Shown here: in pieces, positions 9,737 to 20,790 of the stretch
Position numbering within the stretch: the first letter of the stretch is position 1
How the letters are laid out: every line of letters begins with the position of its first letter
Source of the DNA: Hymenochaete sp. R1
Lineage: Eukaryota; Basidiomycota; Agaricomycetes; Hymenochaetales; Hymenochaetaceae
Direction of reading: 5' to 3'
Assembly: GCA_019400425.1 (NCBI GenBank)
Contig: JAFREE010000002.1
Coordinates: forward strand, 372,001-436,000
Length of the DNA: 64,000 bases
The notes under the pieces: generated by a model
The model's input: the letters and a program-made list of their open reading frames with translations, nothing else
Told to the model about the DNA's origin: nothing
Database searches by the model: none
Program-made: the position numbers and the translations under genes

Positions 9737-12152
9737 ATGTCGCGCATACAGTCGGAAAATCTCGCAAGTCGGGCAGAGTTTACCCCTATCGTCGAATACG
9801 GTGATAAAGTCATTGAACAACTCGCCCTCATCAAGGGTCGCATCGTCATCCCACCTAAATCGCGTAACACAGTTTTAGGAAAGCATGAAGCTCTCCGTGT
9901 CGCCTCCAAAGTACGCAAAGATGTCGAAAGCGATGAAGTCGAGCCAGACATCATGTACATATTCTACAGAAGACCAGCATCCACTATGCCATTGGAGGAG
10001 CTGTCTCCGATCTATGTCAAAGAGCTTCGATGGTGCGAAGTCATGCAGAACCGCGTCCTCGTCGTACGTACGCTCACAGAACCATGTCTTGTTGAGAGTG
10101 CGCTCTGTGCTGTGGTAGAGGATGAGCAGAGCTCGATATTCAATGTCCGTGTATACAACCTTCAGGGGCGACGCGATGACGAGCGGAACATACTTCCTAC
10201 CGGTATCGTTCTAGCCATCAAGGAGCCCTATTGCGAGGCTGCTACGGAGTCGACAAGCGGAGTGCGAGTCGATCATCCGAGCGATTTGGTCTACCTTCCA
10301 GAGGGTGACCCGCATTACCCCTCTACTTGGGGTTCCTCCCATGCTCCTGAGATGCGGAGCGAAAAGCTCAAGGAGGAAGGAAACGATTACTTCAAACGCA
10401 AGTTATATAGAGCTGCTGTCTTGAAGTATGTCTTCAAGCCTCATCCGATGTACTGTAGCTTACTGACTAGTTAAGATATACAGCCGCACTCCGAAGTGGC
10501 CCCTCACCCACACTGCAGACTAGCCTTTTATTAAATCGTGCTCAAGCGTACCTCGAATTGGAAGTTTTCTCAGGAGCCTTCGAGAGTGCACAACAGGTTA
10601 TCGAATGCTCCACAGAACAGCTAAGCGAGAAAGCTCTTTTCCGAGGGGCAAAGGCCCTTTATGCTCTGAAACGTTATGAAGAGGCGTCTCTTCTCTGTGA
10701 GCAGTTGAGTTCTGCATTTCCACAGAACAAAGAAGCATGGGTACTGTCAAACACGGTCAGGCTTCGCCTCGATGAGTTGAGGTATGGAAAGTACGACTGG
10801 ACACATATTCTCGCGGAATCAAGAAAACTCGCCCCGAGGCTAGACGTCGCCGACTATTTAGGATCGCTATCCAAATCAGATAATGGGCCGTTCCGTGCAT
10901 CCTCTGAAATAAAAGCAGGCGAGCTTCTTCTCTGCAGTAAAGCATTCGAAACACTATATCCTGAAGACCTTGAGCATAAAAGAGGGGCATTGACTTACGA
11001 TGTCACACACAGAGAGCTTGAACAAGGAGAGGGTTGGATTATGACGGAGAAATTGGCTTCGCGACTATCGTATGATCAAACGGCAAGCAAGAACTTTGCG
11101 TTTCTGCAGAGAGGAATCAATCCATACGGCGAAGATTCTGCCCATATTGGAACTACTGTCGATGGACGCACTATCATTGATATGTGAGCATTATCCTGAC
11201 TGGTATATTTTGCAGCCTATACTCATAAGATTGTGCGCATAGGCATGTGCTGGATGCGATGCGAAAGGTTCATGCTGTTGCATTCACTTCAGTACATCCT
11301 CTCGTTCCGAGCATAGGCCAGCCTACCCAAGGTCTCGGATTGTGGGTATACGGCACACGAAATCATTTAAAGCATTCGTGTCTTCCTAATGCTGCACGAT
11401 CATTCATTGGTGACCTCCTCGTTCTCCGAGCATGCCGTAACATCAAAAAAGGAGAGTTCATCACGATCGCACGCGTCAATCCCAGTCTACCGCTAAGTGA
11501 ACGGCGTGTGGATCTCATTCAACCATCTGGAGCACCTTGCGATTGCGGGTTTTGTTTGATTGAAGAAAAAGAGGGTATTAAAATGAGACAGCGCCGTGTT
11601 GACCTAGTTGATCGCGTCAGAGCTCTGAGTGAACGTGCGCCATCGCAAAGCCTTCGAACCGACGCCGATCGAGACGAATCAAAGTGCCCTGACGACGAAG
11701 TTGTGCGGGACGTCGTTAAGCAAGTCTCAATGATATGCGACGAGCTCGAAGCAACGTATTCCAATCCTGCCAGAGTTCAGCCCCGTTTCCCAATGCTTGA
11801 CCCGCTCAGCTATCTTTTCAATTGCTACCTTTATCTTGGTCCGAACTCGACAGAGGATGCCTTAAAAGCCAACGCCAGATATTTCGCAGCCTTGGGCTTT
11901 TCATTCGAGTACACTTCCGGGAGTGATGAACGGGGCGGAGATGTGACATTGACTCACCATGGTTTCTATCACCCGTTCATTGTCAAGACGTTGGTCCAGC
12001 AGTCAAGTGTATGTTGGCAACTGGGAAAACGCCGTACGGCAAACGGTTGGAAACGAATTGCAGAAAATGCAATGGAAATTATCACTGGGCATCGCAAACT
12101 CTTCAAAGATGGGTTTTCGATGGTTTACGAGAGCTTGAAATGGGAGACGTAG
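9737..12152 (+). CDS. TPR and SET domain protein
   Basis: Probable SET-family protein of the fungal TPR-SET/SMYD-like group; some relatives methylate lysines, but the substrate is unknown. Three exons give about 770 residues; the introns lie near 10428-10475 and 11185-11242. The N-terminal 200 residues match no domain I know. A TPR-like region follows (MRSEKLKEEGNDYFKRKLYR; YTAALRSGPSP; LLLNRAQAYLEL; GAKALYALKRYEEA). The SET core includes LKHSCLPNAARSF and RACRNIKKGEFITIARV, then a cysteine-rich post-SET piece (APCDCGFCLIE). The C-terminus is helical with no known motif. Two normally conserved residues appear changed: the NHSC motif reads KHSC, and the tyrosine expected after GEFITI is missing. 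No complete MYND finger was seen. Confidence 0.82.
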
Positions 12153-12317
12153 TCCTCTGTATTGCGAAGACATAACATAACCAACGAAATTGCATAAGAA
12201 TAAGTATGCCCAGTGATTACGATCAACGTCAAGAAATAGGACACATGCATGAAGAATCAGCCGCAAATAAATAATCGTAACCGGTCCGGGGAAAAAGAGC
12301 GTTAACGGAATATGCAC

Positions 12318-13183
12318 TTAGACGTAGAGCCCTAAGAAGACAAAGTCAGTAACTCCATTCTCCCAATTCGCTCTCGTAACTCACAATACAGCGCAGTATA
12401 TTTCACAGAAATGTCGGGAGAACCTGCCACGCACTGCACAATTGTCATTCATCACCTACTTATCTTGATCGCATCTGAGGAGAACTTACGCTAGACGGAG
12501 GCTGTCCGTACCGGGTGTCCAGACGGAGCACACTCTGAGCAAGAGACCCTTCTCCGATATTTACGAGCTTCAGCCACGCCACATCCTGCGAGCCAGAGGG
12601 TGCTGCAAGAGTATCGTTGACTTTGACCACCGCATAGCCGCTGTCATCTCCACTTCTCGAGGCGGCACGAGCGTCAAAGACGGGGCTTAGTCCGGTCCCG
12701 CTGGAGCTAGGTTGGAAGTAATGTTGACCAAATACGACGGGCGAGGAAGAGAACTGCTGAATCACGTCCGAAGTCTTGCATTTATCCGATGAGTTCCAGG
12801 TGTTGTAAGCATCTGTCGTCAATGAAGCGAAGTCTGGAGAGCCAACGAAACATGATGCATCAAAGAGCTCGGCCAAAGCACCAGCCGCGCTTCATTCGTC
12901 GGGTATATGTTAACGCGGACCAGAGTCAAGTCTGAATCAGTACTCACGTGTAGGTTCCGGCTTCAGTGCAGGTGTAGTTCTGCACGCCGACACCTAATGC
13001 TGTACCGACCACTTGACCCGACGGGACAGTAACATTGGCCTGGTTAGATGGAAGGTTTGGAGTAGCCGTCGAAAGATCGCATTTCGTTTGAACATCTGTG
13101 AAGCCGCCGGATATAGGCTGAGGATTCGCGAGAGTCAAAGTTGTACTCGCAAGGAGGGAAAATAGCGCAGCAATAGTGAACAT
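12318..13183 (-). CDS. Secreted DUF3455 family protein
   Basis: Small secreted protein of unknown function; the family is widespread in fungi. The N-terminus is a clear signal peptide (MFTIAALFSLLASTTLTLAN), so export is likely. Family signatures follow: ALGVGVQNYTC, AAGALAELFDASC, VFGQHYFQPS, SPVFDARA, DVAWLKLVN and a C-terminal KYTALYW. Four exons give about 245 residues. The last joins are short: SS, then CVAGSPDISVKYTALY, then WLYV and the TAA at 12318. The mature protein has several cysteines and a few N-glycosylation sequons (NVT, NYT, NDT). It is convergent with the TPR-SET gene, with about 165 bp between the stops. Confidence 0.85.
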
Positions 13184-14609
13184 AATGAAGTGTAAAGCAA
13201 AGTTGAGCGAGGGACAAGCGGCGATGACCAGGGGACCGGGAAGGGGGGATAAATCTCGACTTTGAATGGGCGAGTCATCAGGAACACCAGTAGCACCTCC
13301 GTTTTATATGCCTCATTGCTCAAGGTTATCTAGACCTTCAACGGCACAAATATTGAAATAAACTTTCACCTTTTTTCTTCATTTGGTCCGCATTCACTTT
13401 TGTTTCACTTGCCATTTGATGTCACAGCATAGGCGATGCTCTGCGAATCTGCGAACCTGATTATCCCTTCTAGCCCGTAACTCCTGTAGCTTTGTTCACG
13501 TTTAAATACCCAATCAGAAATGACGGCGTCGCTGAGCGACTATAGCGTTCTTGATTGGAGTCGTGAGGGGGCGTAAAATGTAGAGAAGAGTTGGAATGGC
13601 GGGGCCCACTGTTGAAGAAGTTGAGGCGCAATATCAATGCCTCCGACGAACGCCCCGAGTCGTTGGAAGCTAGCGGATGGATGGCGAGAGGCGAGCCTAC
13701 CGCCGACTCGGGAACACGTTCTACATCAGCACCTTTCCCCATCCATCTCCCGCGTGCGTGCACGCATACAAATAAACTCTATGCATGACTAGGAATTCCA
13801 CAAATGAAATATTGGTCATCGAAGATACGCTGATCCGGCACAAATCCGGTACAGCGCGAACTTCGAGGAGCGGTGTCCTTCGGAGAGCCATCGCCTGTAA
13901 ATCTTGCCAACTTGCGGCTCAACCGTCCCAAGAGACATCGAATGGATGTTGATCAACGCAGCAAGAAACTTTGCTTTGCAAAAGATACCACCGAAGACAG
14001 TTTGGGTCGCTCGGATTCAAGGTCGATAGACGCCGAGCTTTTGCAATTTGTTTGCCGACATCAATACAACGTACAACTGCGACTCGGGAGCTACATTGAC
14101 GATGTATCGAATGATGGTATCCAACGTGCGTAAGATGAGCGTTCCTATTCCATTTTATATTCGTCAGAAAAAGTCTGAATGGATTTGCGATTCATTGTTT
14201 ATACTAGAGAGAACTGTACATCCGAGTTCCTGAACGGAAGCGAGCCGAGGGTTGGTTCGTGTCCGAAAAGAAATTTCCTCCAATAGTTCAATTCATCGCA
14301 AGTATATTCCAAGCATATCTAAGCAAACAAACACGACAAGCACATCGCGATAAAACAATACATCGACAAATGCTGAGATAAGGAATTTTTAAGACATGTT
14401 TACTACCACATCAATACATTGCAAAGAGTTCGTTCGTGCTTCCGATTGTTCAATTATTTTTTGGATAGGACAAAACGTGCGCGTGCAGGTGATCGAGAAC
14501 GAAAGCAATTGGACTATAACAAGCGAAATAGAGAGAACTGTCAAATGATATCTTTTCCTTACAACGTTTGGATCGAATGAATGCCATGAAGAAAGAATGT
14601 CGGTCCAGC
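13184..14609. other. 1.4-kb intergenic stretch without a supportable gene
   Basis: The right part is the 3' flank of the debranching-enzyme gene and the left part the promoter of the DUF3455 gene. A plus-strand frame at 13873-14133 and a minus-strand frame at 13470-13763 are open but resemble no family, and no splice pattern improves them. The block 13800-14140 has coding-like composition and could be a decayed gene fragment; I could not identify it. Confidence 0.4.
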
Positions 14610-17600
14610 TTATGCGTTATTGAGTTTGTGAACGTCCTCCAGGAAATCCAGAATAGTACTTGCGCTCCAGGCCTGCGTGTTACAAGAGTCGTGACAGTAT
14701 GAACCGTTCTCGTTCGTTAATTCCGGAATCCCTCGCCATGGATCGTTCTGAATATGACGACGGATGGGCAGCAGGTATCCAGAAAGGCGATGTAGTGTGG
14801 CATTCTTATCCTATCAAAAACGATATGAAGCAGCGGCAATTCGTCAAGAAGCCAAACCTCTTACCTCCTTTCCAGAACCCACAGCGGTATCGAAGTGTAA
14901 ATAAGCACGAAGGAAGTAACCCAACGGCCAACCCCACTCAGGTCCACAATGGTAGTTCAGACCTTTGGCAACACTCGGATCCGTAGAATCGTTCGAGTTA
15001 TCATAGTTTGGCCTGTACTGGGCGTCCATCGGATCCAACGTCTTCATGCCCAACGGGCTCCGGATAACCTTGTCGGCTACTTGAAGCGCTGCAAGGGCAT
15101 GATCGGGGTCGAATAATTCAGGCGCCACTACCATCGCGATTGGGAAATTACACCGGAGCTGGTAGTCGGACCATTCACGGCCTTCACCAGATCCGAAAAC
15201 GTCCTTGTAAATGCCACGACGGTTGACGAGAGAGGACTTAACATCGTATTCGCCGTCCTTTTCCGGAGCTAATTATAAAGTGAGATGAATGTTGTAAGAC
15301 AGGGTTTCGTATGTGTCTCGAAACTTACTGGAAGGGACATAGTAGTGCTTCTCGAAGTTGGCTTTAATCAAGTCCGCCCATTCCTTGTAGGTAACAAGCC
15401 GGCGGTTCCCATCAACTATGTGATGAGAATGTCAGACCCGTAGTCCAATCGAGAAAAGGGATAGAATGTACCCTCAGCCTCCACGCCCTTGAACGGGAAC
15501 TTGTTCTTTGTGGACAACCCACTAAGCCAGTTCAGCGTGCTCGCGACAAGTCCCGTAATCTCAACCGGTGCTCCATCCCTCGGTGTTCCTGGGATGCCCT
15601 TCGTGCCCGCTTTCTCCGACTCGCCCATCTTGTCCATCCACGTCCCGCAGTTATACCTGTTCCCGCCAAAGACGAACCCGGTACTCCAGTCAACCCGAAC
15701 GTCGATGTTGAAGCCTTCGTCGCGCATTTGCATATCAAGATTTGGCCCAGCATCGTACTCCCTGAAGTGGATACCATCGGCGTGGCGTTGCAAAATCTCT
15801 TGTATGATCTCAGCGATGGTACTCGAGTACTCATAAGCCCTCGGGTCATCCCACGATACCCAAGTTTCGTCCTTGGGAAATCGCCTCTTGACAGTAACGG
15901 ACAAGAAATCTGTTCCTTCCGGAGCAGTTTTAGTGTAGTCTTGAATGTTCTGGAGCATCCACCAAGGCGAGTCACGAGAGTTGTACCTGGGTCTGCGCAC
16001 TGAGTCCAGAAGATTCGGAATCAAACCATGCTTAAGCGTTGACGAGAACGAAATGATGTGCTTCTTAGCTCCGTCGAAGTTTCCGGTAGTCAAGAAGAGC
16101 CCGCGAAGGGAGATGAATACATCGCGACCCCATGTTCTTGCCCAACCTCGAGCAAAGTGAGGAAGGCCTGCTGCAAGAGACGGTACAGGCTTCCCTGGGT
16201 CCAAAGAAGCGGATCTGACGAGACCATACATTTGCACGGAACAGAGAGCGAGGTCTTGCGTAAGGTCATGTCCGTTGACAACAAACTGGGAACTTTGTTC
16301 GACGACAGCACGGCGCGCAGCCTTGTATGCCGTGGAAATGATAAGAGCGAAATACTTCGGGCGTAGTTGGAAAGGAACTCCGGCCTTGACTTTGTCAAAC
16401 CTTTCCTTGAACCACTGGGCAGGGGAAGACAAACGGGGAAGCACTTCAGCGTTCCTAAGAAACATGAGTCATATTAGCAAGTATGGTATAGTAAGAGTAA
16501 ATTGACCGCGTACTTGATCAATCGGTCATGGACGTAGTCAAAAGACCACGTCCCATCCCTCAAGTTTTGACAGAGTGGATGACCTAGATCGTTGGTCTTC
16601 ATGATGTGCCTCAGCGGATGCATCCATCCTTCCAGTCCGCAATATGTCAGGTTCGCAAGACCAGGAACATTATACGTGGCGGACGCCCATGAGCCATCCA
16701 AGTCCATCCTTGAATCCTTCTCCTCCTCACTCTCACGATGCAGAACAACATTCAAATCTACAAGATCCAGGTCTGCAAAGGCAGTCTCCGCACCGGAAGT
16801 ACAGAAAACGTCTAGGTCTGTCTCGAAGTTTTGCATTTGCGTCTCAAACACCATGACCGATCCAGGCGGGAAGTAGTCTGGGACGGTGATCTCAGCGTAA
16901 GGTCCATCCGGACCATTTAGCTCATTCGCGTGGACGGGCTGAAGCTGGACCAATTCTGAGGGCAGACCGCGAAAGAAGTTCGGGTCTTCATCCATATTGT
17001 AGGATTTGACGTTGATCGCTGCACCGAAGATGAACTTGGCCTTGGCCCTGCTGAGTTTGACCGGCTCAACTAGAGTGAAAATCAATATTGTAAATCATAG
17101 AGGATCATGTGAGCTTACTCCAACCACGATCCTTGGTACCCTTCGAGCCCGAGAAGGCAGTGTGTGCAATCAGCACGTATCCTTTCTGCGTACCCGGCTG
17201 GACTCTCGAAATGACAATGTACTGAAGTAACACGTTAAATGCGCAGTGAGAAAATAGTCGAAAAGGATGAGATACACATATCGTTCTCCTGATGAACATG
17301 TCCCTCGGTGAAGCCATCACACATCATCTCTGTATGCAAGTGATTTAATATTCGTTTGACAGGCTTGATTCCACTGCCGTCATTCAATTCATATTTCCGT
17401 TTCTCGTTGACAAGGTCCAACAAGTGTGGATAGAGATCGTCGAATCCATTGTTGGATCCAATCGCACAAGCTGAGAAGGTTACAAGGGCTCCAGTAGCAA
17501 GGGCATCTTCTGCCGTTCGCTTGTGCAACGGAGACTCGTTGTCGTGCGTAACATCGAAGAATAATGCATGAGGCACTGATCCTTGGAGAGGAGTCACGAG

Positions 17601-20074
17601 ACAAGAACGCGTCGGACCCTTGCCAGTCGGCGGAGGGAGTTCGTCAGAGATTGTGAGGCACGCGGCATCCATAGAGCCTGGACGTATAAATTAGTATGTC
17701 AACAGAGTGCCCAGTTGCATTGACCCGAGCATGGCGTACCAACAGGTTTTCCAAGCCCAAACTCGTACAACAAACTTGAGAAATTCTTTGGGTCGTGCCC
17801 ATTGTACGCCTCCCTGATCAAACTGTTGATACCCAGTCGGCTAACGAAGTGTTTATCCGTTTCTGAACTGCCCGTGAAGAGCTCGGCACAAACATATAGA
17901 TCGGGATTGACAACACGTGCTGCATCAAATAGAGCAACTCCGACGTGCAGGGGCGTTGAATGACAATTGTCGACGCGGAACCCGTCGAACATCGTTGCTA
18001 GAGACTCGACGTATTTAGTCATATGTTCCCAAAGCCAAGGGTTGTCCTCCGGCCCATCGCCGTAGCGAAGCTTGACGCAGTCGCCCCAGACGATGACCTC
18101 GCGACGAAGGTAAGCCTTGGATGGAGGCATTGCGAAGTTTTTCATCGCATCAGCATTCCATATCCATCCATTATTGGCAAGACCGCGTGCTTTTGGGTCA
18201 TGTCTGTCAGTCTTTAGACGTGTGAAATAAGGCTCGACGAGCGGCAATCTAGCGAATGGTAAGTATGAAAGTTGTGAGAGTCACAGGTTGTGAAAATTTA
18301 CTGTTCAGTAATCTCGCCGAGCTTAGGTCCATGACCGGCCAGCCTCGTGTAATTAACCCTATTCTTGATGCTGTCCAGAGCAACACGCGTATCTTCCTTC
18401 CACTCTTCGTATTGTGGGACATTCAGTACGTCAACCACACCAATCCAGGTATCTGCTAACGCATATTCATCATTCTGATCTGGATTGGCCGCCCTGATGA
18501 GGCTGGCAGCGTAAGAAGAATCAACAGTAACTGCATAGCGTTCGTGGAACTTCTTTGACTCGTCAAGCTTACCGGTCGCACGAATCAGATTTGCGAGTTC
18601 GACAGCCGTTTTACCAGATACGTTGATTCCTGACCATGACGGCGCTGAAGGCAATGCTTCTCTGATGGCGGTGCGCTGTTTGACATTGTCAAGGACATAA
18701 TATTGCCAAAAGTCGAGCAATGAAAGCTCTCGACCAAATGCGTCGAGAAGCGCATCGATATCGCCACTTGAAGTGACTTTCGTAGGGAGACCTTTTTCAT
18801 GTAAAGATTTCGAAAAGTCAAGCATCAAGGTATCAAGCTCGAAAGCTGGAGTCAAGTGAGGACTATTGTACGGACTATAACCTGATCTCCAGTAAGTTGA
18901 CGGCATTCAAAATAGGTGAAATGGGTCGCTTACCTGCTTCAGGATGGTCTAGAAGCCATGGACTGCTATTAGCCGTGTGGTTCAGTACTACATCGGTCAA
19001 GCTGAGGAGACCGAACTCGTCCTTCGCCATTTTTAGCATGTCGCGCATTCGGCTTATACCGTCTTCTCTCGATTCCGTCCATCCCGGACCAAAAAGATCA
19101 GAGTTGTACGAGAGGAAATCGGCAATAGAGTAAGGACTTCCGCTTTCTCCAGCTTGCTGTAAAGGGGTATAGTGTATTACATTGTAACCTCTTTTCGAGG
19201 CGTCTCTCAAATGCGGTTTCCACTCATCGAAAGAGCCCATCCACTTTCCAATGACTGACAAGATGGCGAGGCCATCCAAAGGCATTTTGACAACTTCATT
19301 TTGGATAGAGCCTCCAGTTGATTCAGATAATGGGGCGTCGCTAATGAGGATCGGGGAGCGAGCACGAACACGTAAGACGGGATCGATGTTGAAATAGCCT
19401 TCTCTTCCCTTTACACGTTCACCATCACCATCATACTCAACCCAGTACGCGAAAGCGCCAGCATGAGAGATGGGAAGATCGATCTGGACAGGTTTCGATA
19501 CATCCGTTGGGAGACTGGCGGACAGCGAAATAATCAGTGGTCTCTAAGCATACAGTGAACTTTCACTAGCTTACTTGCGTTCCTCGAAACGGTGACGATC
19601 GAAAACACCGCCATTGATAGGAAAGTTAGTCTTGAAGACACCATTCCGGGAGGCTGGGGTTCCCGCGTCCAAGCTTATTCGAAGAACATAGGGAACATAC
19701 GGTGGCGGGAGGCGGATGTACTGAAAGCGAAGGGTTGATAGATGTTCAGAACAACATATGCACAACGCGTAGAACATACATACTGATTTTTCCTTGCTGG
19801 GTGCACCATCTGGATCGAGTTTGAGCTCATAGACCTGGATAGTTGAGTCCTTGGTTGCAACGGTCTCAAAGAAGTCGATGCCTTCATCAGCTGGAGTCTT
19901 TGGTGTCTTCAGACCGGAAGACTTTGTTATGTCGGGAGGGGGTATGGTAATGTTGTGCGATGCTTGTCGAGCGCCACTAGGAGATGAGCCATTGACAGGC
20001 GAAGCCTTGAGGGGGTTCTGACCATGTGCCACTGCAGACACTACGGCCTTGGCCTTGTCTGCTAATCCACTCAT
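14610..20074 (-). CDS. GDB1: Glycogen debranching enzyme (4-alpha-glucanotransferase / amylo-1,6-glucosidase)
   Basis: Bifunctional cytosolic enzyme removing branch points left by glycogen phosphorylase. It has about a dozen exons and around 1,580 residues, normal for Gdb1. The start at 20074 gives [18 protein letters not shown]; the N-terminal beta domain follows ([18 protein letters not shown]). The transferase half has [49 protein letters not shown] (nucleophile Asp), [10 protein letters not shown] (acid/base Glu) and [11 protein letters not shown]. The glucosidase half has [66 protein letters not shown] and [18 protein letters not shown]. The last exon ends in [15 protein letters not shown]. 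No interruption seen. It is transcribed divergently from PAT1. Confidence 0.96.
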
Positions 20075-20790
20075 CGATCAGACGACGACTAGCGGGCGGC
20101 AACTGATTAAAAAAAGGGGGGAAGGAATGAAGGCAAGAAGGAAAGGTATGAATGTGGAAGTAAGGGAGCAAAGATGAAGTTGTTTGAGCAAAGTAACAGT
20201 CGACTTGTCCTAAATATGCTTCACCGTAATTCTGGATCTCTCCAAGTCTTTTAATCTTTACGCGTCGACAAACGTCATATGCGTTCCATCGTGGGAATTT
20301 TATTTCTGGGCCTCGGCCCTTCCGGCTCGGCTACTCCCGGCTCACCGGCCAGCTTGATTCATGTAGGTTCTCATGATTTTTTCCTTCTTCTATGATCGAG
20401 TTATCCTACAGAGAGTGGGGTTGAGAAAGATTGGAGGGTGCTACGCTACAGAGACAAGATCACTCAAATGAGCGTTGCGTTACATTATCTGACAATGGGT
20501 GCACTGCAGAGGTTCAGATCGACACACACAACCCCAAAAAGAAGGTCGAGGGTGAATCATCCCGACACTTTCTCACCTTCTCCCTCCGTTTCATCTCAAT
20601 TTGCTGCAGCGAACACAGCACCGCCCACACATAGTTTTCAATTCAGCAAAAGTAGACTACTCCTCATCTTAAGCTCCTCGTAGTAGCGGGTGAGTGTCTG
20701 TCGTTGTCCAAAGAAGTTGTATGTGTGTGACATTGCTTCAGCCGCACTGCGTATGTCCCGCGACTCAGGAGACCGCTATCTCATCCACAA
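20075..20790. promoter_or_regulatory. Divergent GDB1-PAT1 promoter region
   Basis: This 716-bp region holds the promoters of both genes. A GC-rich island at 20307-20350 contains paired inverted CGG half-sites: CGG-N5-CCG at 20314-20324 and CGG-N6-CCG at 20328-20339, the pattern bound by Zn2Cys6 dimers. Close to PAT1, GTGAGT at 20690 and CTTCAG ending at 20741 could bound a 52-bp intron in the 5' untranslated leader. Open frames here begin without ATG and look non-coding. Confidence 0.45.

Noticed and set aside
15489..16366. Plus-strand frames across the debranching-enzyme gene
   Set aside because: They lie opposite strongly conserved GDB1 exons and resemble no family.
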